DNA of 64,000 bases, taken from assembly GCA_001643675.2 (NCBI GenBank), contig LSRY02000069.1, positions 169,227-233,226 on the forward strand, given 5' to 3'. Shown here piece after piece: positions 1-10,044 of this stretch. Position numbers and translations under genes: made by a program. The notes under the pieces are model-generated. The model saw only the letters and a program-made list of their open reading frames with translations. It searched no databases and was not told where the DNA came from. Position 1 is the first letter of the stretch. Each line of letters opens with the position of its first letter. Origin of the DNA: Monocercomonoides exilis. Taxonomy: Eukaryota; Preaxostyla; Oxymonadida; Polymastigidae.

Positions 1-960
1 TGAATTACACGTAATCTTCGCCTCTTCATCGTCCACCTTCCCATTCTCATTCTGAAACTCATCTTGCATCGCCCTTGTCACTTCTCTGTTGAAATTCTTC
101 ATCCCCATTTCACCCAATGTCACCACTCCTACTCCAACAACAACAACAGGTAACAGCGACATTGTAGCTGCACCAACAGCTCCTCTCCCCATCTCCATCT
201 CTTTGATGAACACAATCAACGCTCTCCTTCCAACACATCTCCATCCGCCTTCCATACGCTTCCCTCGTGTTAAATGTATCGTTCCAAAGGGATCTCTTGC
301 AGAATAATATTGCCTAGGCAGTGGAGAAGGAGATCGAGTTGGAGATGGAATTGTTGTTGAGTTCAGTTGCTGCTGTTTTTGCTGCTTTTCCTATGAAAAA
401 GGCTCTGGTTTTGGCTCATTATAATTCGTTTCGCCTTTTTTGTTGTTTTGAATAGACTCTTTTGTGTTTGTATTCTTTTCTGTTTCCGCTTGATTATCTT
501 TCTTTTGAAGTCTTTCAACACTTTCTTGAGCTTCATTGTTTTCATTTCCTTTCTTTTTCATCGAAATACTTTGTTTTGTTTCAGTATCATTTGCATCATC
601 GTTGTGTGCTCCTTCCTTTTCACTCATATCGCTCTCCAAACTTTCAGTTGATTCGTCATCTGATAGAATTCCCCCAACATTCACCACATTCCCATAGCTC
701 ATCAGCTTCAGAATATTCTTATCATGTGCATTGCCCTCTTCATACAGCCATCCATCCCCCGAGCTTATTCCCCACCAGTCGCAGTCGTCTAACTCTTCTT
801 CTCTTCTTCTGAACACTTTCACAATCTCCTGTATCTTCCTCTTCTCCCTCCTCCTCTTCTTCTTTCTTGTTCTGTCTGTGGAGCTTATCCAGTACTTTAT
901 ATAGTTCTTTTCTTGACTTTTCAATCTTTTACACGGTGATTTTGTTCTGTAACATTTCAT
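1..960 (-). pseudogene. Lys/Glu-rich protein remnant, paralogue of 42.4-44.4 kb
   Basis: Minus-strand coding remnant running off the left edge. Positions 960-391 give 189 codons rich in Lys, Glu and Asn. The homologous reading then changes frame near 420 (segment beginning MSQNQSLFH) and again near 200, with an in-frame stop near 270. Positions 1-400 align base for base, at moderate divergence, with 43,590-44,030, including the MSQNQSLFH start and the stretch around LERYxxHEGS. The two loci are therefore old duplicates. I recognise no domain. Low-complexity composition suggests a disordered protein. The frame changes could hide introns, but stops on both sides of them favour a pseudogene. Confidence 0.55.
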
Positions 961-1032
961 ATTTCTGATACACTTCCTAATGAAGTGAAATATTGATAAT
1001 TTGATAATTATTTCATATCACACATTAACAGC

Positions 1033-1619
1033 AATACAATAATTGATTTTTGAGTATTTTGCAAATTAATAATAAAAACAAACTTTGTTAAAAATGAACA
1101 ACAGTTATCAAAGTCACATTGAATAGTCTTTCTGTTTGTTTCATCAAAAATTGTCTATGTGCCAAACAAAATAACCAGTTTCTAAACAAATAGGTCAAAA
1201 TTCTTGAATTAATGAAAAATAACAACGATTTGTTCCAAACCTTTTATGTAGCTTTGACATTATATGTCAAACGTTCTCACATATTAAATATATCGAATGA
1301 CTGTAAAATAATAAGAAAAATCTTCGAAGACGGTGCATGGGAAACAATTCATTTCACACAACACTTCATCCCAAATAAAAAATATGTTAAAAAACAAATT
1401 ATTACCAACTTTTTCCACTAACAGATTTTCAAAAAAAGCATCAGACATGTTTATTATTGTTATTTATTCACATTGAGCAAAATAGATCATGGTATTCTTA
1501 ATGGCGCCATTAATAATAATTTGTATTTTTTATGATCAAAAATTTCAAAAATGAATGACAATTTTTTATTTTTGTTTCATTTAATTTGTAATTATTATTG
1601 CTTTATTAATGCAAACATG
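1033..1619 (+). repeat. Left long inverted repeat of type II element A
   Basis: Reverse complement of 4638-5226 with only a couple of length differences. It contains a 69-codon open frame (1212-1421), identical in the other arm, which resembles nothing I know and is probably chance. It also holds the 12-bp palindrome AATGGCGCCATT (1500-1511) inside the GATCATGG to TATGATCA module. Confidence 0.9.
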
Positions 1620-1758
1620 TCATCAAAAATTAGTTTTGATTTTTTTAATGTTTGAATAAAGGTGAAAAAAAAATTAAATAAAATGCAATCTTTTAATGGT
1701 TTTTTTTAATAAAAAATATTTATGAAAAATTAAAAATTAATTACAAAAAAATAAATTT

Positions 1759-4207
1759 TTATTCAGTAAGTTGATAAAATGTAAATCCAGACTTCCATCC
1801 TTCCAGTGATAAATTTTTCCAACACTGATTCCATTTATCTAGTGCTAGCAGTGACACAACCTCATCGTCGCATTCAAAGAAAATGCTTTTCTCGTCAATC
1901 AAATGCTTTCTATCCTTCACAATTGCAATGAAATGTCCATCTTTGAATTTTGATGTTGAATGAATCACAGTTCCACAAAGCTGATATTTTGCTGTTATCA
2001 TATCATTATCAGAAAAGAATTTCAGGGAAGTTTTTGATTTCAAAGGATCAAAAAAGCAGATATCAAAAGGGCCATTTCCTTTTTCAGCAACAAACAGTTG
2101 AGTTAGAGGGGGATTGACTGATGAAGGTGTCGGATTGTTATGAAACACACACATACCACATGGAAAAGCATCAAGCCTGATCCATTTCAATTCAATTCTT
2201 CCAGTTGAACATTTTCCACACATCTGTTTCTGTTGATCCTCCTCCTCTTTGACAACAGAAAAATAAGAATTTAAACCTTCAACAATGTCAGCGTTTGATA
2301 TTGGCACCTCCAACATTATTCCCCTTGGCTTTGAAGTCAATTGATTACAAGACTGACATTTCATAAACTTGTGACTGTGAAGTTGAAACTTTTTAATAAC
2401 ACCATCATCCTCCTCCGACAATAACTCCAAGAATTTTTCATATGTTGAAAGAGAACCTTTAGGTTCCATCAATGGTCCAAAATTATTCTCATACATTTGA
2501 ATCATTCTCTTCGTTCCCCAATAGAATTTCTGAAAATCACACCCACTCAAACATTGCAGAACCAATTGAAGCGATTGTCGATCTGTTAAGTTCTTTTTGC
2601 TCGAAAAGCTCCTTCCCAAATCCAGAGATGCAAAACATTGACACAATGAACTGAATGAACAAGTCTTTCCCAGATTCCTCAATCCTCTTTTCGAAATTTT
2701 GTATTTGTAAACACAAGATCTTGAACCTATATCACCATCAATCACATGCATTGATAAACAGTCGATAAATCTCTCAATTGGTGCAAACATCAGATAAACA
2801 ATGTCAGTTCTTGAAGGATTTTTTGAATTGGATTCCATATCGTCATCTTCGTTTGAAGATATTTTCTTTTTGCTGTGAAAGAGTGTTGCTAACTCTGGCT
2901 CTAAGGGTGATGAAGTTGACAAAGTTAAAGAGGGAGAGGAAGGGGAGGAGGAGGAAGAAGAACAAGAACAAGAAGAACAAGAAGAAGAGGAGGAGGAGGA
3001 AGAGGAAGGAGAGGAGTGAGATGGAGGAGAAGGAGAAGGAGAGGATGAAAATAAAGGAGAGGAAGAGGAAGAGGAGGATGAGAGAGAGGAAGGAGAGGAG
3101 TGAGATGGAGGAGAAGGAGAAGTGGAAGGGGAAGGAAAAGGAGAAAGAGAAGAAGACAAAGAGGATGAGGAAGAGGGGGAAGCAGGAAAGGAAGCAGATG
3201 AGGATGCGGATGAAACTGTTGAAGGATGAATATTCGAAGGAGTTAATGGAAAAGAAGATGGAAATGATGGGGAGGAAGAAGATTGAAATGAAGATGGAGA
3301 AGCCATATGTAAAGGATGGAAAGAGGATAAATTTGAAGGATAAGGAAAGGATGAGGAAGAAAATGAAGTCGATGGGAATGAGGAGGAGGAAGGAGATGAG
3401 AATGATGGGAAAGGTGAAGAAGATGATGGAATTGATTTTTCTGATGGAGGAAAAGCAGAAAACATAAAAGGAGATGGAAAGGAGAGAGGGTTGATTGAGG
3501 AAGATGAGGATGATGATAATGTTGAAGTTGATGATGATAATGAAATTGATTTTGGAGTGTCATTGTGTGAAATGTAATCTTCTGAATCTTCCATATCCAT
3601 TTCAATTGATTCAATTTTTTCATTTTCTGCTCCAAAATATCCAAAATACGATTTAGAAGAATTAAGTTGAGAAGAACGTTGTTTCCTTTTCATTAGCGGT
3701 GTTCTATCTGTTGACATTGCTTTCTTTTGATCGAAAAAGGATGCTCGAAAAGTCGGTGGTTTTATTTCAAACACAAACTCTTGGCTTAGTGTCTGCTGAG
3801 AGAATTCTTTTGTCAGAATCAATAGCATTTCACTTTGTAATTCATAGGAGAGGCTATTGAAAACATGACTCAGCTCTTTTATGGTTCGTTACAGCGGATC
3901 AACATATTGCAAAATAAAAAAATAATAATAATAAATATTTATAAATCAAAAAAAGAATATTTAAAAAAAAACATTGTATAAAGAAAAATAGCTTAAATTA
4001 AACATAATTAAAAAAAGACACGCCATTTGATGATTTCAATAAACTTCCGAAAAGTTGCCTTTTTACTTGTGTTTGTTGGAAAAACATAAATGAAACCATT
4101 TCTGCATGAGCGGGTGACATCTTTTGAAAAAAATTTGTGAGTTGGACCATATCCTTCTGCAGGCTTCTAAATTCAAATCCATTATGAACCCTTTTAGCAG
4201 ACAACAT
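1759..4207 (-). CDS. USP-like cysteine protease (peptidase C19), type II copy A
   Basis: Predicted deubiquitinase-like protease of about 766 residues in two exons. Exon 1 (4207-4024) is 184 nt, the same length as in both other type II copies. The intron 4023-3876 would use a GC donor and an AAAAG acceptor. Exon 2 is 3875-1759, and the exon sum is divisible by three. The order is a helical N-terminal domain, then about 200 residues of nearly pure Ser/Pro (2930-3560), then the USP domain. In the USP domain, RNLGKTCSFSSLCQ carries catalytic Cys467 and the oxyanion Asn. CQSC and CGKC form the zinc fingers, KDGHFIAIVK the His box, and FFECDDE the acidic residue. The reading frame is intact and ends at TAA. 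It has no DDE domain. It lies between long inverted repeats, so it is mobile-element cargo. The exact substrate (ubiquitin or a relative) is unknown. Confidence 0.75.
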
Positions 4208-4637
4208 TGTCGATAAACCGATCCAATCAATGAAATTGCAATATATGGGAATTTTTTTTTATGAGAAATGGAACTCATAAAACAATAAAAAAATAATAAA
4301 AATCAAATTCAACCAAAAATGTAAAATTTCTGACCAATAAAAAATTGAACACAAAAAAATAAACAGAGATTATCTAATTTTGAACAAATATTAAATTAGA
4401 TTCGATAAAAAAAATAAAAAAAAAAAATAATCGAAGTTTATTAAAAATTTCAAAAAATTTTTTTCTTTGCAAAAAAATAAAAATCAACTTAAATTGTCTT
4501 CTCATTATTTGAAAATTCAAAAATAAAATTAAAATACTTCAAAAAAATAAATATTTTTTATTTTAATAAAAAATAATTTTATTAATTTTTATATCACTTA
4601 ATAAATTATTTTAATAATTAATTGACAACATATATAT

Positions 4638-5226
4638 GGCATGTTTGCATTAATAAAGCAATAATAATTACAAATTAAATGAAACAAAAATAAAAAATTG
4701 TCATTCATTTTTGAAATTTTTGATCATAAAAAATACAAATTATTATTAATGGCGCCATTAAGAATACCATGATCTATTTTGCTCAATGTGAATAAATAAC
4801 AATAATAAACATGTCTGATGCTTTTTTTGAAAATCTGTTAGTGGAAAAAGTTGGTAATAATTTGTTTTTTAACATATTTTTTATTTGGGATGAAGTGTTG
4901 TGTGAAATGAATTGTTTCCCATGCACCGTCTTCGAAGATTTTTCTTATTATTTTACAGTCATTCGATATATTTAATATGTGAGAACGTTTGACATATAAT
5001 GTCAAAGCTACATAAAAGGTTTGGAACAAATCGTTGTTATTTTTCATTAATTCAAGAATTTTGACCTATTTGTTTAGAAACTGGTTATTTTGTTTGGCAC
5101 ATAGACAATTTTTGATGAAACAAACAGAAAGACTATTCAATGTGACTTTGATAACTGTTGTTCATTTTTAACAAAGTTTGTTTTTATTATTAATTTGCAA
5201 AATACTCAAAAATCAATTATTGTATT
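4638..5226 (-). repeat. Right long inverted repeat of type II element A
   Basis: Partner of 1033-1619. The 69-codon frame recurs at 5047-4838 on the minus strand. A separate 250-bp MITE lies about 50 bp beyond the outer end. Confidence 0.9.
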
Positions 5227-5277
5227 TTTTTAAGTGACTGAAGTGATGATAAGAAGATGAATGAAGTTATTAAACAT

Positions 5278-5527
5278 TATATGGGTTATTCTTTTTGAAA
5301 AGTCGCAAATGTTTAATTATCAAACAAATCAAAAATTTCATATATAGCTCAAATTTCTGTTTCTTCTCACGAATTTTCTTAAGAATGTTTGAAATAGCAT
5401 TATCAAGATATTGATTCCATGTTTGTGAAGTTTAGTGTATGTCAACAAATTTTTGAGCAAAATATGAAATTTTTGGTTAATTGGAAAATTAAACATTTGC
5501 GACTTTTCAAAAAGAATCACCCATATA
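5278..5527. mobile_element. MITE of 250 bp with 41-nt inverted repeats
   Basis: The arms 5278-5318 and 5487-5527 are inverted repeats of 41 nt with a single mismatch. They begin TATATGGGTGATTCTTTTTG in the right-arm orientation. The interior has no gene. The TA-rich ends fit a Tc1/mariner-type MITE with TA target choice, but that family is inferred. The terminus GGGTGATTCTTTTTGA resembles the 32-bp sequence shared by 13,666 and 41,140. Confidence 0.8.
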
Positions 5528-5699
5528 AATAAATATATTTCTTCAAGAAAAATTGGAAAGGCTTATTGAAATGTTTTGTGTTGTTTGCTTTTTCGTTAAT
5601 TGTTTTAAATTATTTTATTTAACTTTTGAGTATATTCAAATAAAGATGCTCATCCCTGTTTATCTGCAATTAAATAATTTTCATTCTCTGTTCCATCAT

Positions 5700-7640
5700 T
5701 CATTCAGAACCAACCGATGAGAGATATCGTCAACAACTTGTGCATTTTTCTCTTGTCTCTTCAGCATATTCCTCCTCTTCTTCTTCCCCTTCTTCTGTTT
5801 TGACTGATCTGTCTATTTGGCTGCTTAACGGAATCATTTATGCCAGAACACACGAAATAATCAAATAGTTTTAACTCCCAGTTCTTCGCATATTGAACAT
5901 ATGCAGTGTTGTGCGTGTGATTGAAATGACAAAGAGAAATGAAATTGTTGTCCAGAGAAATTCAACGCTGATAGAGGTATTTACGATCCGTTTCAATCTG
6001 CTTGAATTTCTCCTGCTTCTTCTAAGATGTTGCAGAATTGAGAAGAAGAGAAAGAAACCAGCGAAATGCGACGAATGCAATTCAAACTCAATGTGACTTC
6101 ATTATGTGTGGCGACTAGCCTGGCGATCCTCCCCTCTGCAGCTGTTGTGGATGTTCACCTCTACAACATGGAGAAAGTGATTGCGTAAAAGATCTTTCAT
6201 TGAACCAGTTGAACCACACGTTTGCCCACGAGCTCACTCCAGCCGACGAGACATTCAACCGCAACGATGGGCTGCTCTACACAGAGGCTGGCATGCGCTT
6301 GCTGCTGGATCTGTTGCATTTTCCTTTCAATTTAGGTACCAATCCGCTGCTATATAAAGACACAGAGGTGTTTGTGTGTGTGTGTGCAAAGCAACATGAA
6401 AATATCCTATTGATTAGCATACACACAATTTTACAAATTTTAATGTAAGAGTGGAGTATTGAGTGGAGGTTGGAAATATGAGGAAGGTGATGATGCATCA
6501 GATGGGAGGTGTGGATTTGGAGGTAATGGATGAGGAGACGCAATTGGAGGAGAAGGAGGAGGAAATGATAACAACAATGGATGAGATGGAAGTGGTGGAA
6601 ATCAAGGAGAAAACAATTGAGAATGAATATGTACCATTTCAATAGATCCACGCGAGGGACATCTTGAAACAGGAGAAGAACATATGTATAGATTTTCATG
6701 TGACCCCCACAACGAAAATATTGATCAAGCATCGTTCATCTGGCAACTGCGAGGAGGAGCGAAGCAAGTGGTGAAGGATATAGCATGCCAGATACTGAAT
6801 CAAACCGAAGCGCATGTTGTGTTTGAGAGTGGACGAGGTGCAGAGACGACGGCGATGCACTTTCTGGAGCAGGTGCTTATCGGTGAGGTGGATGCACCAA
6901 TGAAGTCGATTGTGCTGCGGAACGAAGGTTGGACGAGCTTCAACGATAGATTTGATCTGACTGAAGTGGAGCGTCTGAATGCGTCTGCGTCTGATTTCCC
7001 TCCGTTTGAATGACTTTTCATGGCAGGGATTGTGCAAGTGCATGAAATGTGGCCAACAAATTGTAGCTTCCGTCCGCTGATGCAAAGAGGTTATTTGGAA
7101 AGGATTCCGATCAATCTGGGAAGCAGATTCAGCTCGATGAGTGAGATTAACGCGAATGTTGGAATAGGAGGAGTAGGGGGAGGAGATGGGAATGTGAATG
7201 GAACGAATCATTCACCATCATCGAACAATGGAATAGTGATGGGAATTGGTGGAGCACAAGGAGGAGCACAAGGAGCAGCCGGAGGAGGAAGTGATGGAAC
7301 AGAAGGAATAACTCACATGAAAACAGTTCTGCAAGCGCTGCTGGAAGGCGACGGTTTCATCGCGAAGGAAGGAGCAGAGCCACTTGTGGATGAGAAAAAG
7401 ACAGCAACTCCATGTTCCTCTTTCTCCGCTTCCTGGCCAGCTATGCTTATTGTCACATGAGCGAATTGGCTTTGGGAGTGTGGCAGGTGGGAGCATCGAG
7501 CGGAGGCTGGTGTGTCTGGTGTGTCTGCGTGCGAGGAGCACTCTGCACTGCAGAAGAGGGCGTGTGAGAAAGGAGAGAAGAGAGGAATAATATTTGATAC
7601 AGAAGAGAGTCGTCCACTGATCAAGTCGGTTGCTGCGATA
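5700..7640 (+). pseudogene. Degenerate Cys-containing host gene, unrecognised
   Basis: A run of plus-strand coding segments with higher G+C than their surroundings, joined only through stops and frame changes. One segment near 6115-6370 reads through a TAG into a Cys-rich stretch (SCCGCSPLQHGESDC) and then LNQLNHTFAHELTPADETF. Another runs from about 6640 to 7013 and, past a TGA, on to about 7400. A final frame near 7395-7570 has the hydrophobic piece FLRFLASYAYCHMSELALG. A Gly-rich linker near 6500-6620 contains several TGA codons. The GT/TG repeat near 6370 and the frame change after it could mark an intron. I do not recognise the family. Confidence 0.4.
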
Positions 7641-7699
7641 ATTTAACCGATTGGGGGAAAAAGAACAAAAGGAGAGAAATGTGTGTATGTGTGTGTTGT

Positions 7700-8360
7700 G
7701 GAGTCGCATGTTCTTAAAGGCTGTTTAAGTTGAAGAAATTTCATTTCAATGAATTATCACTATCGTTATCTTCACATTTTCGATCTCAAATTGTTATTAT
7801 CTTTTTCAAATTAGAATGAAGTCGGTGGTGAAATTACAAAAAAAGCGAAGCAGAAATGGATGATTATTGGCATTTGGAGAAGAAAGTGATCAAAAAGAGG
7901 ATATATGTGTTTTAATTGTGATCGATGAATAATTATGTGAAAAAGAAAATAAAGGAAGATTTGTGAAATGAAACAAAGAAAAAATTAAAATTGTTTATTC
8001 ATTGTTATTGTTTCATCTCGGATATTTCAAAAAGAAAATGAATGAATAATTGTTGATGTTCAAACAATAATTTAACTTATTATTTTTATTTGTTCATCAG
8101 TTAAACAAATAATCTCTATTCAACACATCTGTGCAGTATTTAAAAATTTTTATCTCTCTCTCTCTCTTTTTATTATTTACTCATTTCAGAATTTTTTATT
8201 TTGAAATAATTTTTTTTATTTCTATTTGTTATCAAAACTAATTTATTTTAATGGCTATTTTCATTTTTTGATTTTTTTACAGGAAAAAAAATATTTAATA
8301 ATGAAAACGAACTTTAACAAAAAAATGAGTTAATCAATTCGAACTGGAAAAAAAAAGCAA
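7700..8360. other. AT-rich spacer without gene
   Basis: No credible coding frame, RNA or repeat apart from a short TC run at about 8153-8168. It ends at the large foldback. Confidence 0.6.
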
Positions 8361-8952
8361 AATGACAACTCGGGATTTTTCTTTATTTTTTGTTTTTTAG
8401 AAAAAAATATTTTTTCGAAAATGACTAATAACTTTATGTAGTTCAAAAACATCTGCATCATTTTATTTTTCCAAATAAAAATAATCACAAAAATGATGAC
8501 AAGCTCAAATGAGAAGTGTGATCAGTCACTTACAGATATATGAAAAAATGAGTATGATTAATCATTTCGATGCAGATGATTAGTATTTGACAAAAACAAG
8601 AAGGAAAAATTTTGCAAGAGGGAAAGTTATTTGATAAAGAATGATCGAAATTTTGATCTATCATTGTGTTTCTTTTTTTCTAATAACTTTCCCTCTTGCA
8701 AAATTTTTCCTTCTTGTTTTTGTCAAATACTAATCATCTGCATCGAAATGATTAATCATACTCATTTTTTCATATATCTGTAAGTGACTGATCACACTTC
8801 TCATTTGAGCTTGTCATCATTTTTGTGATTATTTTTATTTGGAAAAATAAAATGATGCAGATGTTTTTGAACTACATAAAGTTATTAGTCATTTTCGAAA
8901 AAATATTTTTTTCTAAAAAACAAAAAATAAAGAAAAATCCCGAGTTGTCATT
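8361..8952. repeat. Foldback (hairpin) element with 271-nt arms
   Basis: Positions 8361-8631 and 8682-8952 are reverse complements wherever I compared them. Matched coordinates keep a constant sum, so there are no indels. The 50-nt spacer is 8632-8681. The arms start AATGACAACTCGGG. Similarity between type I copy 1 and copy 3 begins exactly at the right end (TTTTTATTAATT), so this element inserted at, or replaced, the 5' flank of type I copy 1. No coding capacity. Confidence 0.9.
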
Positions 8953-9001
8953 TTTTTATTAATTAATAATAATTCCATAATAAATTGTAATAATCACTTG
9001 A

Positions 9002-10012
9002 ATGTCATTTTCAAAACAGGAGTCAACTCTAAATTCACGGTGCAACGTTCTATGGAAAGAAATACAACGCATCGGTGGAAATGACGTTGATTCATTGCTC
9101 GTCTATTTGTTTTACAACTACAGAAAATCATCTGCAGTTATAAATGATTAACTGAAATCCTTGAATGGTTTGGACTTCAAAATTTTTTGATTGATAATAA
9201 CTTGAATTTTTCTCTTGTAATAGAATTTTTTAATTAATATTTGTTATTTTGTTATTTAAAAAACTTAGAATATTACGAAATTCTTCTGAAAGATCTCTCA
9301 GTTGTGTACAAGTACGCACAATTACATACGCAAACGATGATCCTACAAGCACTGACGCGCAACGCATCATTATCTGAGCTTCTGGACTATGGATTTGACA
9401 TTACTGAAGGAAAGTTTAATTATGCAAAACAAACTCTTACAAAAAACCAAGGATTTTTAATTCCGGCACAATTGCCTCACGCACCATCGTGTAAAAGTGG
9501 TTTGTATTGTATTTTTCTATAATTTCATTTTTAACTGTCTTTTTGTTTATTCATTTATTTAACTTTTTTGAGGTCTTAATGAACAAGATTGGGAAAAGGG
9601 CAACAATTGGATGTTGGCCCATTCCACAGAAGCATCAACGTCATTGCAATCAGCCAAGAAAAGATCAAAAAAGGTTCCAGATTACGCACAGTTCATTGAG
9701 GAATCTGCATGGGATAATATTATCATTACAGAAAAAAATAATTCTCACAATATACAATCTTCTCCATCAGAAAAATTATGCCAACAAAATAAAAAATCAA
9801 ATATTATATCAGAAAAAAAATCTTCTCCATCTCATGCAGTTAACGATCCTATTAACACTCCACTTCGAGCTGAAAGATGGACTACAAAAATCAAACAAAA
9901 TAATACACTTCATTACCGTCGAACTTCTCCATCACCAATACCATTTCATAAACTAGTTAAACGAAAATCTCCCATTTCATCATCATCTTCTTCCTCTCCT
10001 TCTTCTTCCTCC

Positions 10013-10044
<32 letters not shown>

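Larger units (their letters stand above)
1033..5226. mobile_element. Type II USP element, copy A, with about 590-bp terminal inverted repeats
   Basis: About 4.19 kb bounded by long, nearly identical inverted repeats (1033-1619 and 4638-5226). The only convincing gene inside is a two-exon USP-like gene on the minus strand. No transposase is present, so the element would need a partner, possibly the type I USP-DDE copies. Each arm contains a short module running from GATCATGG to TATGATCA, followed by sequence matching the region just upstream of type I copy 3 (1563-1650 against about 59,520-59,600). I found no clear target-site duplication outside the arms, so the true ends may lie slightly further out. 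Confidence 0.75.
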
